Positions 25,801 to 37,269 of a stretch of DNA of 64,000 bases are shown here, piece by piece (position 1 is the first letter of the stretch; every line of letters begins with the position of its first letter). The notes beneath the pieces are model-generated. The model did not search any database. It was not told the DNA's origin and worked only from the letters and a program-made list of their open reading frames with translations. Position numbers and translations under genes: made by a program. Source of the stretch: Mytilus galloprovincialis (Eukaryota; Mollusca; Bivalvia; Mytilida; Mytilidae); the NCBI RefSeq assembly GCF_965363235.1, contig NC_134845.1, forward strand, positions 27,096,524 to 27,160,523. Reading direction: 5' to 3'.

Positions 25801-28800
25801 TACCCACGAAAACAAATTAATCCACAGTATGCAGTTTGAAAATATTATGGCATGTTTGCTCTTTTCTGCAGTTATATATTTATCTTTCTTTAACATTCAG
25901 AAAAAAATGCAGCAATCTGTATAGTGATAAAAATTATGATGTAAAGTGCTACAGATTAGTCAAAAAATTAATATTTTTCTTTCAGAATACCTGTGTGTAT
26001 TTTCTCATCTGATTGCCTTCCATGATCCAGAACTTAGTAATCATTTAGAGGGAATTGGTTTTATTCCTGATGTAAGTGTAAAATTGATAGATTAAAACTT
26101 TTGAAAATATTAAGAACTATTGAAGGCATAAATAACCTTTTATTTTTACAAAACTCAATTAAAGTAAGACAAAGTAATTTTTTTAATTTTGTAACACCCT
26201 CTTAAAAATGTAACTTTTGCAGTTGATCAGTGTCTTTAATAAGCATTATCTAGTTTTCTGATAGTGTCATTGTGGTATGAAATTCATCATTTATTAAAAC
26301 GATCCTCAGTTGTTTAATTTTGAAATAAACTAATAACACTACATTTGAAGACTAAGGAAAAATGTCTAGTTACCTTTTTATGACAAAATGTGTATGACTT
26401 TTTGTTATGTGTATAATGCAAAACCTATTTGGTCACAATTTTTGCAATGATAAAACATCACAAAATATCCTGAATTGACTGTAACTTAATTTGGTGGGTA
26501 ATTAATTGTTTAATAAACTTTTTGATACATTTTATGAAAGGCATTTTCTCTAATTCTTCGTCAATTTATCCTTTTCTGCACCCAATGTATAAAAAAATTT
26601 AATCAACGTGTGGTTCCTTTGATCTCAGTTCTTCATTTGTTAAAATCCAATTATGACATTGAATTTTCTTGTATTCCTCTGAATTTCCTATTGTGACGGC
26701 ATGAAAAAAAGACGACCATGCCTGATGACGTCACATAGAAAGAACACATCTTTTTGCAGATCAGTCGCAAAAAAGGAATAAGTTTGCCTTCGTTATGTTT
26801 GAAAATCATTAGAGAAACAGATTCAACCACCAAATCTTGTGTAATACGATATTTATTCACTCACGATAGTTAAATTTTAAATATTTAAAACGCTCAACGA
26901 GCCTCACATTTAAATTTGAAAATTTAACTGTCTCGAGTGGATAAATATCATATCACACTCAATGCAGTGGTAGAATCTATATATATCTGTAATGTTCATT
27001 GGGAGTGAAGAATTTAATATCCTAACTATAATAATGTTTTATTTTTAGCTGTATGCTATTCCATGGTTTCTAACAATGTATGCTCGTAAGTATTGTCTAG
27101 GATTTAGCTGCTCACATTCTATATATTTTGTCACCCAGCACATTAAAAAAAATGATCCAAAAGCTCTATATTTGTCAAAGTATAATGTGCTGGCTTACCA
27201 TCATGTGAATATTCATTGAATCTTAATTTCTATTTTACAAATGTGGTGTAAAAGAATGCAATGATGACTGCTGCTTTCACTTAGCAATTTTAAGAGGCTC
27301 TTTTTATAGAGTCAATTCAGAAATAAACACAGTGTCTGCATTGTGTGCCTTTTTATTCACCATAAACTGAATGAATTAGCTTGAAACAAAGCATATATAA
27401 GAATAGAGAAATTTTGTAGTTAACTGTATTTCAAATGAGACAATTGTCCACCACAAACCAAAGAATGTGGATAATAATTATATACATTTATGGGTTTAAT
27501 TGGACCTTCAACAATAAGTAAAAATCATATTCAAATGCAATCATTTTGTATAAATGGTTCACAATGGATGATAGGAAGTGTAAAATTCTCCTGACTGTAG
27601 CTAATCTAATCTGACATTTTGAATACTTAAATGTATAGACAATTTATTTCATCAATAATTAAATGTAATAAAAAAAGAGCACATTTTTCAACTAAAAATG
27701 TTCTTTTTATCTAATTTTATTACATTCTGAGGTGTAAAATAAGCATGAAAATGCCCTGTGACATCACTTTGATCAGAGGGAAACATCATTTGCCGGAATT
27801 TTCATTTTATAAAATTGAACACTGGAATACTGACTAAGATGGACTGATTTGTTTATTTTGCATTAGAATAAAGATAGGCATATGGTATTTACAGATTAGT
27901 CAATACATGATAGCCCACTTTTTACATAGGCCAAACCTTCAAATACAATACAGTTATTTCTTGAATGAACAGTTAGCTTAAACAGGCAAATCTCAAAAGA
28001 AAGCTCAACACTCCATTGAAATTAGACATGTCAGTTATTGGGAACGTTCTCGTGCTTCAGTTGATTATAAGATAAAGTGGGAGAGTTGATAAAAATATTT
28101 TGACAAAATATAGTTTATTTCCTGTTTTTCATAAATATGATGTAACAATACAAACACCAATCAAAAATCTTGTTATGCAAATGTGATTTGTGCATAAAAA
28201 TATTGAATTAGTATTCCCAAATGTTTATTGTTCATTTTCCCCAATATGAATAAGAGGGCGTATGGCATTTGCGCCGATTTTGAAAATTTTCATTCTTTCA
28301 TTTGCGCCGATTTTATTTTTTCATTTGCGCCGATTTTATATTTTTTCCTAATTAGATTTACAGGTAAGTTACAGGTAAATTCATACTTTTACATTGACTA
28401 ATCACAGAGTATAAAGACAAATCAAGTGACATTGCAATTAGTAAATGGCTATCCCAATGTTTCGGGTTACCATTCCTTTCCCTAAATGAAATCGATAACT
28501 GCTTCACTTTTGACATTGTCTGACGCTCCTTCTGATGACAAATGTCATATATTCTTAGACAACGTTCAAGTACACATTCCATAACGGTCAACCAATTCGT
28601 GATGGCGTCCATAAAATTAACGAAGCGATGATTTCAACTTCACCATTTGGAACTCTTGGTTTAATAGCTTCCTTGCGAGAAAATGCGAACTCTAGAAATG
28701 CCCCCACCAGTACGTATGCCAGACAAAGAAAAGATGTCCTTCGTTATCGATAATTACGCCAAATATAGAAGAGACGAAATCATAAGAAAGGAATTTATTA

Positions 28801-31800
28801 GATGTGTTGCCTATACATACTCGGCAAGAACAGATTTATGATTTGAATGTATTCCGTTTTTATGGATTTGAATGCGGTACAAAGTTCTTTTATCTTAGGT
28901 TTTTATTTCTTGATTTTAAGCAGACAAGTTATATACATGTTATGATTGACAATTCATAACATATGCACAACTGGCTAACGGAAGAGTTCTTTAATGATAA
29001 ATGACAATAACATTACTTGGATGGAGAGTTGTCTCATTGGCACTCATACCACATCTTCTTATATCATTTCACCTGTAATTTACCTGTTATTTACCTGTAA
29101 AAAAAATCGGCGCAAATGAAAAAAAAAATCGGCGCAAATGAAAGAAAAAATCGGCGCAAATGAAATGCAGATCGGCGCAAATGCAAAACGCCAGAATAAG
29201 AATGCAAATAATTTATGTTAGTACCAGTTTATTTTTTGTTATTGATTTTGCCAAGAGTATACCTTATTTTAACAAAAACGACATCAATTTTTAATCTTTT
29301 TATTGATGTAGATGACAAAAAAAAATTAATGTTTTAAAAAGTAAGGATTTGCATAATACACAAATACTTGTAAAAAGGTTGATTAGATTTTGGTAGTAAT
29401 ACATTATTCTTTTTCTGTTTAGACAAATAAAATATAAGTTTAATACTGAGTATTTTCACTCAATTATCTCTACCTTTTTCTCAAAATTTACAGTTTGCCG
29501 AATCAGGTGAAACAAACATCTTTGATCTCATATATAATTAATTACTCAGCAGGTAAAAATACACAGTTTATTAAAAAGTACTCTCAATTAACTGGCTTCT
29601 TTGTTAATTAGTGGTTGTTTCTAACAGGTAAAATTATGAAAAAAATAAATACACTATATTTTCATAATTGTCCAATCAAGTAATTATCCCCTGCTGAGGA
29701 ATTGTACCTTTGTAACCCTTTGATCTTTTAATTAACAATCCCTCAAAACACTAAAATGAAAAGGGTTTTCTTTGATCTCAAGATTACTTGATTGAATAAA
29801 CAAAGAACCCAAGCTTACTCAAAATATGGATATAAAAAGAAGAATTTACAAAATTTTATATCATAATTCAAAATATTCAATTGTCCAAAACACACAAAAA
29901 ACTACTCCACTATGGCTAATGTATCTGAAGAGATAGTAATGAATAAGACTGTTGAGTTGAAGAAGTTACTGATGATCCATGATAAAGCTGTACAACAAAT
30001 GCACCAATTAGGTAAGTCCAATTATTTTTTATTCTTCAAGAATTTATTGTCTCTCTTGAAATATAGAATTATAGTGAATTAGGACTACACATTGGATTTT
30101 TTTATTAACATTTAGTATATCCAGAAAATGTCTTCAAACATGATAAACTTCAGTATATAAAGCTAAGATTAATGCACCATACATTCTTATTCCCAATTAG
30201 CTTCTGATTTAAGAATGTAGTTTCACAGAATTTTGGATGGATTGGTTTTTTTTTAATAAACATTTCATTTTTCTTTGAAAATATTGTCGTAATTTCAAGA
30301 TGAAAATTACAATTTCTTAATATCTGTTATTGTTCTTTTTCAGATGCCTATATAGACGCCACAAAAATAAGAGCAGTTAACTTTGTACTTCAAGGAAACA
30401 AAGGGGAAGCACTCCATCTACTTAATAGAAAATCAGTTGCAGAGAGCCTTAAACATTTGTACCGTCAGTATCGACTTAAGAAGTGGTGCCAAGTTCAAGA
30501 TCTTGTTTCAAACATTTTACAGACACTGAGACCTGGTCAGGTGACACCTGCACCAATGCAGACGGACAATGATCCCGGCTATGAGGGAGAACAGATGCAA
30601 AATTATGTCCAAGCTATGATGGTGTCACAGTGTAATTTTCGACGAGAAAGCTAAATAATGAACAACATGTGAAAGATTTATTGGATAATTATTGGGAAAT
30701 TTTATTTCCCTTTAAGAAAATTGTAAACATAGAATATTATTTGTTTTAATGACTGATTTGTAAATGAAAGTGCTAATTGTTAATGTTGTATTCCTGTGTG
30801 TGCTTAAAAATACTAATAAAGTGCTGTATATAATGATACTTTGTTATTCTTTATTTATTTATGGGTTTAGAATTATGATAATTTTACATTTCATGTTCCT
30901 TCATCTATCCACGAGAAGGAATAAGGACATAAAATAACCTGTATATTTTCCAATTAAGACATATGCCTGAGGAAAGTATGCAGTCGATTGCAAACTTCTC
31001 CAAAACAGTTTCTTAGTCTTTAGATATAAAAAGATGTGTTATGAGTGTCGATGAGACAACTCTCCATACAAGTGACAATTTATAAAAGTAAACCATTATA
31101 GGTCAAGGTACAGCCTTCAACACGGAGCCTTGGCTCACACGAACAGCAAGCTATAAAAGGTCCCACAAATTACTATTTTAAAACCTTTCAAACAGGAAAA
31201 CCAATGGTTTAATCTACATGTATGTAAAAACGAGACACATATGAACCACATAAACAGACAACAACCACTGAACATCAGATTCCTGACTTAGGACAGGTGT
31301 CTGAAAATATGACATATAGCATTATTAAATGTCCTTGTTGAAACATTAAAATCTTAAACAATATAAATGTTGTGTCCTGTTTAAAACACAATTTGTCAAA
31401 GGTTTGGGTATTAAAACATATTATACTCAAGTATAAACAGATTATTAATTTATGTTTTATCCAGTATCCTCACCATTTAGGTTAAACATTATTTTTTGAA
31501 ATATTTTTGTCTTTAACATGCTTTTGTGATACTTAAAGAATTTAAAGCTGGCAGATAAAGATTAGAGAATATCAAAAACGTATTGAAAAACCCTCATTAA
31601 AGCTGATGTGTTAACAACTTCAATTTTGAAATTGTTATCTGAATACACAATAACATCTTGTCATTACATATCGTATGATTATATACATACACATGTGGTA
31701 TGAGTGCCAATGAAGCAACTCTCCGTCCAAGTCACAATTTGTATAAGTAAACCGTGATAGGTCAAAGTACAGTCGTTGACACTGAGACATGGCTCACCCT

Positions 31801-34800
31801 GAACAGCAAGCTATAAAGGGCCCAAAAAATGACAAGTGTAAAACCATTCAAATGGGAAAACCAAATGTCTAATCTATGTAAAAAAAAAGAGAAGTGTGAA
31901 ACACTTATGAACCATATGAACAACAACAACCACTGAACATCAGATCCCTGACTTAGGACAGGTGCAAACAAAAGCAGCAAGTTTAAATATTTTAATGGGT
32001 ACCAACCTTCACCCGTAAGTTCCTGACCTGAAATAATAGTGCAACATCACAACATAGAAAGACACACTATACCACATCTTCTTATATCTATATATAGTTT
32101 GTTCCTCACTGTCTTACTGTTTATTGTATAATGTTGCATTCATTCCTGTTGAGACTACCATTGGATGACTTAGTGTTTATCAAAATGATAAATCTTGAAA
32201 TGTTGTATTCATGCTTAATATTTATAGTTCATAGAATATAAAATAACTTGGCTGTTATATTCCAAGAAAAGCAGGGGTAGTGTAATTTTTCAATGAAAGT
32301 ACTTTTAAGTTTAATGTTTGGAGTCTGACGAGAAACAATTACTGCTGGTAAATGAATAATTTCCTATGCATACTTTTGTTATACAAATGAACAAATGAAC
32401 TAGAATAGATGAAATGGTAATTATAAAATATATTAAACATGTATATACAAATGTATCTATATTTCAGATGTGTTTCCATTGCATAAGTTAGTCCATCTAT
32501 GGGACACATTACTGCTAGGCAACTCTTCATTTCCACTGTGTATTGGTGTGGCTATTCTTACTCAGCTCAAAAGTCAACTGATATCTTTTGGATTCAATGA
32601 ATGTATTTTACTGTTTTCTGACATGCCAGGTTAATATTTATGATTTTTTTTTTGGGGGGGGGAGGGGAGGGGGGTAATTAATGAATTGTATTATAATAAT
32701 GAATCGGGGAGCATAGATTTTCACGTTATCTACACATTGATATTTTATGATATCTATATGTAGAAAATCCAATAATCTGTTTCTGTTACCATTCAATTAA
32801 TGGTCTTTGGCAATCCCTTAGAAGGTTTTACTTTTAACAAAAATAATCTTCATAATGTCTCTTCATACATTGCAACTTCACTGATAACTCAATTCATGGT
32901 TGTTAATTATTCTGTTATCTTTGAAAATTCAGATAAACGCTAAAAAAGAATCCTATCATTAAATATTTCATGAAAAGTTTACCATGTTGTTAATTTTAGT
33001 AACCATATTTTGATTTTAAACTATGGGATAATTAATACATATATTACACACATCAACTTTAACAGTTGAATAATTCATAACTCATTGCCAAACATAAATC
33101 AAGGAGAATATGATAACAAATCACTAAAGAAGGGTCTTCAACAAAGAACTGAGTATATATGATAAACCTGCTGTTATTGAAACATAAATATATATAGGCA
33201 CTTTTCATGTGTATAACTATACAAAAAAAAGTGGGATTACAGAAGTTGTTTGATTTTCATGTTGTTATTTTTTATTTTTCTGAATAGAGATAAATATAGA
33301 GCTGTGTGTACAGGATTCGATTAGGATATTTTGTAACACACCTAAAAGTGCCATCTATAGACAACATGCCAGACCAGCTAAGAAGACCATCAAAGCTGAC
33401 AGCCGTCCTAATTTGTCATATTATTCTAGAGATTATAATGACCAACCTACAAATGATTTGGTGTGTATAACAATTTGGGCTTTGCTCATTGTTGAAGGCC
33501 ATACCATGACCTATAGTTTATTAATTCATGTGTTATTTGGTCTCCTGTAAAGAGTTTTCTCATTGGCAATCATACCACATCTTATTTTTATTGTAATATC
33601 ACCATAAGATCATGATGATCTGATAAACATTCATACTATGTGTTAAGGTCTTACTAAAGTTCTTAGAATCTAGACAAATTGTAAATGAATTTAACAGAAA
33701 AGACCCAATTTTTATGATTGATTGGGAAAAATTTGGTTACTTTGATACCTTCTTCCTGGGAACAGTATATCTAACAAATTTGGTGATAAAAATCTCGAAC
33801 TTTACGCAGCTTCTTGAGATTTATGGATATTGGTAGAGTCAGACTCAAAAACTTTTGGAACTGCCGAAAAAATTTACCACATTGTTCCCAACATTCAACA
33901 AACACAAGTTTTATCGTAAGTTGATATATTTTGTCATACATAATGACCAATGAGTGTGATTTATTTAATGTGAAGTGTTTTAAAATGGTATGTGAAATTT
34001 GGAATGTCATCGGTGCCTTTTTTAAATAACCCCATTTGCACTCTGTACCTTTCTGTGATGAATGTAAATTTGATAAATTTAAAGTGACAGATTACAAGTT
34101 TGATACACTGTTATCACTTATTACTTAATTTATAACACATTTTATTGATATTACCTGAAATTATTAAGATTAAAGTGAGTACATATTTTACACATGTCCG
34201 TTTCTGTATTGTTTCTTTTATTAACTATGACCTGATGACAAAATCAGCTATAATAAGTTGTGTCAAGTCCTGTCAATATATATGTTCCTGCTTTCTCTTG
34301 GTTCTATGATTTATATATGTTATTATATATTAGGAGGTAATGGAAATATTTTTTCATTGTGTATTCGACCTGAAAAATCTGTGAAATGGTCACAAAATAA
34401 GTTCTAATATGTCCATAGTATGTAATTACAGAAGTTTTGTATCATGTTACAGAACATAGTTTTTATCCTGTGTATTATCTTTTTCTTTTTCTATTTTTTT
34501 TGTGTCATGTTTCATCTTTTTATTTAAGACATGTATTTTTCTTCAAACTGGTGATAACATTACAAAAAGTTTACAAAAATGTACTATCTTTTTCAGTCCA
34601 TGGAACCAAAAACCATTGAAGAATTAAGAGCAGTTAAATGTCCACACATATCTGCTGAGGACATGATAGAGCTTGGAGAATTTAGTGGTCCAGTCCAGTC
34701 TAAAAGTCCAACCAAACGAAAACACAATAGTAAACCAATGCTGTTGGTCATTGATGTCCGAGTACAAGAAGAGTATCCTTTGTTTCTCAAAACAAAATTA

Positions 34801-37269
34801 ACTGAACAGACATGCCCAGCTGTTGAAAGAACTAAATTGAAGTTATTGGCTTTTTTCTCTCATAAATAACTCAAAATTACTATAAAAGTGAAATTAAAAT
34901 ATCTATTATACAAACTTTTAACAAATTATTTTTGAAACTAATTTCTTTCGAAATGTTACCTAATCTTCATTCTGTATCGTAGGCTATAGTTAACCTCAAA
35001 TTCTCTTTCATGCACATGATTATGTAGCAGGCAAAGTCACTTCTTAAACCAAGTCTTTTATAGTTGATATGAATTCCTTAGTTAGAGATATTGTTATTGA
35101 ATCTTTTATTTCAAATGGTGACAGGGAACAAATAGATAAATATTATATTTATTATGGGTCGTTTATTTCGCTTTTATATTTTAAAAACTTATGAAAATGT
35201 ATAGAGATTATCTCTCCTTAACTTATTATTAGATTTAATAAAGGGACCATCCCAAGCAGTATTAACATTCCATTCCAATCAGCATTTTGTCCTGAAGGTA
35301 ACCTTAATCCATGTCCTGCTGTAACGACCTTGAATGCTCATCCACTACAGGTCAAAGTTGTTGTAGGTGGCAGAAATAAAAATGCACTGAATGTAAGTTA
35401 TGGTTTAGGTTGCTTAGAAACAAAACCAAAGGTTAATTCTCCATGCTGCAAATTTTTAACAGATTTGCAAATACAGGTAGATTAAAGTATAGTGTCGAAA
35501 TATTCATCGAGAAATTAGCAGTATATATCTTTATACATGTATATATATTTATTCTCAATAAACTATACATAGGTATAGAGAACAACTATACTATCAAATA
35601 CCTCATCAAGTGAATTTGGTAACATAAACATTCAGTATGTAAACTGAATAACCAGAATACTTTGTTATAAAAAAAGGGCAGGCATCTTAAACACAAAGAA
35701 TAAATTTATCAATGCTTTAGATATGAGTAAAAGGTAATATGTGGTAAACATCAACAAGAAGGTAACCTATCAACACAGAAACCAAAGGATATGTACAGGT
35801 CAATACAGGGTCTTTGAAAATATGCAGGGGATTATACAGTACCTGTATGTCAAGCTCTAAAAAATTCCAAGTGAAAAAAAGAGTTAAGAAAATGCTATAA
35901 AATTTCTACCAGAAGCACTTAAGGGCATACAATACAGTTACAGGGGAGGTAAACTGTGACATATATTGGAAAAAGATGCATTTTTCGACTGAATTTTATC
36001 ATTCAAACTGATTTAATTTGCAAACGAGTTCATGGACCCCTATTTTTTAAAACAACATTTTGTTTAATTTTGCAGGGAGATTATGTGGACCAAATTTTAT
36101 AAAACTGTAAATAGTGCAATTTTTTTAATTTTGATAAATATACAGCAAAAAATGAAGTTTTTTCTCTCAATTTATGACCATTTGATAAATATGAGTTATT
36201 TCTGAATAAAAAATGTACAAATTTTTATGAAACTTATAAAATACAGAAATTGCAAATTTGTGTTTATCTTTTAAAACAAAAAAGTTATGTCTTTCTTTCG
36301 AAAGGGAAAATACGGCCACAAATCCGAATTTTGAGCAAAAAGTAGCACATGAAGGTACATTTTTTATTACATATTTGATTTAATCTGGCAAAAAATAGCC
36401 TATCAGGAAATTTTCATCAAACTTTAAATACAGGATCAAAACTGTATTGTATGCCCTTAAATCACAAATGACAAAAACAAGATACCTAATATCAAAGGGA
36501 CGTTCTGACTGGCACATGCAGACTGCAATTACTTTCAGATATTTGTCACTGTACTGCCTTTAAAAGTGTGTTTCAGAGTTCATGACATCCTAAACAAAAT
36601 AGGTTCACAGAATTTTTAAGTCATCTGCATTAAGGAGGTAGACCTAGGTTAAGGGAAATAACTCTTAAAATCATCAGTACGTTTGTGTCAACCATTTTCA
36701 AAAACATATTCTAAGCTTCTAGGTTACATAGATTATTTTTAATCTGTTTCAGGTAAATGCTTAAAAAACATTGATGAACTTGACTTTTACAAACGCTTAA
36801 CTGATTTAAAGAGTTATCTCCCTGAACCAAGGTCTACCCCTTAAATAAACATTTGTGGAGATTTACCCAAAATAATGCATTTAGAACTATGTTACAGTTA
36901 CAGTATAAAGACAACAACCATACATTGTCTCAAAATATCAATTTTATTTGACTTTGTACTAAGTTCAAATTAGGATATTGAAAACCTGGGCAATGGCTCA
37001 CATTCTAAGCAGGTTACCAACATCCTTCTGGTTTCTAAGTCTTGCACAAATAAATATTATATTTTGAGACATTGTTTAAATATTTTATATACCGTATTCT
37101 CATTCAGACTCTTATCTTTTTTTTTATAAAAAGTTTTTGTCTTTTGTTTATATTTCAGTTTGCCAATGAGTTAGTGAGATTAGGCTACAAGAAAGTATGT
37201 GTACTGCATAAAGGGATTGATGTTTTGAGGAACACCTCCATACTGACTATACCACCTGCAGATATATAA
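10851..37269 (+). CDS. TBCK: TBCK: TBC domain-containing protein kinase-like protein, complete coding region
   Basis: 897 residues, close to human TBCK. ATG at 10884, stop at 37267-37269. Exons: 10851-11076, 11462-11534, 11907-12021, 14504-14577, 16166-16313, 17041-17110, 17941-17996, 18293-18354, 18860-18917, 19511-19604, 20244-20370, 20662-20761, 21213-21268, 21529-21631, 23369-23503, 23795-23857, 24320-24497, 25282-25365, 25986-26071, 27049-27085, 32468-32629, 33288-33460, 34597-34772, 35233-35392, 37159-37269; all GT-AG, 2694 coding nt in one frame. The N-terminus has [20 protein letters not shown]. The kinase-like domain has HRN (114-116) for HRD and EYG (134-136) for DFG, so catalysis is unlikely. 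The TBC domain (from about 444) keeps the arginine finger (IEVDIPR, R516) and glutamine finger (YWQ, Q551), so Rab-GAP activity is plausible. The C-terminal rhodanese-like domain lacks the active-site Cys. In animals TBCK is tied to mTOR signalling and endolysosomal trafficking. Introns carry many mobile elements; intron 20 holds a nested gene. Confidence 0.96.
12268..14139. mobile_element. DNA transposon with CACTG ends and palindromic terminal repeats
   Basis: 1872 bp in TBCK intron 3, flanked by a perfect 6-bp duplication ATAACT (12262-12267 and 14140-14145). Inverted ends of about 50 bp begin CACTGTGCTTAAACGGCTGT; inside each lies a perfect 30-bp palindrome whose half is GGCTGTGGGTAACTT. 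Subterminal GTCCGTAACTTTT motifs occur three times at the left (about 12502, 12526, 12559) and twice, inverted, at the right (about 13870, 13900), as expected of transposase-binding sites. The interior has a 15-G run (12967-12981) and a block at 13480-13740 that I suspect is an older repeat. No transposase was recognised, so it is probably non-autonomous. CACTG ends recall the CMC (Chapaev/EnSpm) group, but a 6-bp duplication does not fit neatly. Confidence 0.8.
15383..16126 (+). mobile_element. Dispersed element family B, plus-strand copy
   Basis: Same family as 2051-2813 and 39747-40534, from TTTTTAGCTCACCTGGCCCA to AAGAGCCTCTAG. It ends about 40 bp before TBCK exon 5. The minus-strand frame inside it (15629-15892) recurs in the other copies only as a by-product of the repeat. 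Confidence 0.75.
16833..16905 (+). repeat. Repeat family A tail
   Basis: GTCATTTTGGTCTCTTGTGG, TTGTCTCATTGGCAATCATA and CCACATCTTC with a T-rich end, nearly identical to the tail at 345-540. TBCK intron 5. A short inverted fragment of the family lies at about 17735-17790. Confidence 0.7.
19678..19857. mobile_element. MITE with CACCTTATC ends, copy 2
   Basis: A diverged relative of 4841-5004: TACACCTTATCCTATTTGTC at the left, AAATAAGGTGTG at the right, with TGTAAAATTTTGATGTCATA and ATCTGACGCCACAA inside. TBCK intron 10. Confidence 0.6.
20901..21030 (+). repeat. 26-bp tandem repeat, five units
   Basis: Exactly 130 bp, five copies of a unit like CTGTAAAGAATGAATATTCA with a TTACTT spacer. Each unit has a palindromic GAATGAATATTCATTC core. 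Units 3-5 are almost identical, units 1-2 slightly diverged. TBCK intron 12. Confidence 0.9.
21781..22868 (+). repeat. Bivalve dispersed element with internal ~150-bp degenerate repeats
   Basis: Starts with the palindrome CTGCAACTTTTGTTGCAG and GATAGTGATCCGCGGCGGAG, then about six diverged units, each with TGACCTTGACCTCATTTTCA followed by an (A/T)CTATATTTGGTGTATGGA-like block. It ends near AGTGTGTGCACTCTTGT. No coding frame. I recall this block from bivalve genomes. It fills most of TBCK intron 14. Confidence 0.65.
25655..25835. repeat. Fold-back repeat (TTCGTTGGATA family)
   Basis: The left arm has TATTCGTTGGATACA and TTTTCGTGGATTTTGTGG; the right arm has CCACAAAATCACAAATATCC and ACCCACGAAAACAAATTAAT. 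The arms are diverged inverted copies. TBCK intron 18. It resembles palindromic repeats common in bivalves. Confidence 0.55.
28256..29193. mobile_element. DNA transposon with inverted clusters of GCGCCGATTTT repeats
   Basis: 938 bp in TBCK intron 20, flanked by a perfect 8-bp duplication GAATAAGA (28248-28255 and 29194-29201). Both ends carry tandem copies of CATTTGCGCCGATTTT (three at the left, four inverted at the right) and then ACAGGTAA(A/G)TTACAGGTAA-like blocks, also inverted, so each terminal repeat is over 100 bp. The middle (about 28480-28860) is distinctly less AT-rich and could be captured gene sequence: minus-strand frame 28358-28612 (84 codons) and a short plus-strand frame near 28690-28840. 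A family A tail (about 29005-29065) is nested near the right end. An 8-bp duplication fits hAT or Mutator-like elements. No transposase seen. Confidence 0.8.
29912..30654 (+). CDS. Nested two-exon gene, 136-residue protein of unknown function
   Basis: Exon 1 29912-30011 ends with a strong donor (G|GTAAGT); exon 2 30344-30654 starts after TTCTTTTTCAG and runs to TAA. The phases join (100 + 311 nt). The protein begins [20 protein letters not shown] and continues through [20 protein letters not shown] and [20 protein letters not shown] to a polar C-terminus ending FRRES. It looks soluble and mostly helical, with no signal peptide or membrane segment. I do not recognise the family. A polyadenylation signal lies at 30815-30820. 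The gene sits on the same strand as TBCK inside its 5.4-kb intron 20, so it needs its own promoter, probably in 29400-29911, which has repeated TTTGATCTCA and inverted CTCAGCAGG/CCTGCTGAG motifs. It is not a TBCK exon: TBCK exon 20 joins exon 21 in phase without it. Confidence 0.72.
30815..30820 (+). terminator. Polyadenylation signal AATAAA of the nested gene
   Basis: Canonical AATAAA about 160 nt after the stop at 30654, followed within 30 nt by a GT- and T-rich stretch, as expected of a cleavage site. Confidence 0.6.
31030..31330 (-). repeat. Repeat family C (inverted family A-like), copy 1
   Basis: Reading backwards it carries GAGTTGTCTCATCGACACTC, a TTATAGCTTGCTGTTCGTGT block, and AGTGGTTGTTGTCTG next to CCTGTCCTAAGTCAGGAATC. 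The same order recurs at 31685-31980 and, degraded, at 40560-40830. It shares the CCTGTCC(A/C)AAGTCAGGAGC module with family A. TBCK intron 20, after the nested gene. Confidence 0.65.
31685..31980 (-). repeat. Repeat family C, copy 2
   Basis: A second minus-strand copy 350 bp after the first, with GAACAGCAAGCTATAAAGGG, AAAACCATTCAAATGGGAAA and ACAACCACTGAACATCAGAT. The minus frame 31762-31980 is repeat-derived and not a host gene. Confidence 0.65.
33475..33588 (+). repeat. Repeat family A tail next to a TBCK donor
   Basis: GGGCTTTGCTCATTGTTGAA, GGCCATACCATGACCTATAG and TCATTGGCAATCATACCACA blocks. It begins about 15 nt after the donor of TBCK exon 22 (33460), so the insertion is close to the splice site. 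Confidence 0.65.
35919..36460. mobile_element. TTAA-flanked inverted-repeat element, copy 1 (piggyBac-like MITE)
   Basis: Bounded by TTAA on both sides, with inverted ends GGGCATACAATACAGTT and AACTGTATTGTATGCCC. It shares most of its 540 bp with 45175-45802. No transposase. TTAA duplication is the hallmark of piggyBac-type insertion; the superfamily is inferred from that alone. TBCK intron 24. Confidence 0.75.

Noticed and set aside
28358-28612. 84-codon minus-strand frame as a host gene
   Set aside because: It is inside a transposon with clean target duplication; kept only as a possible captured fragment.
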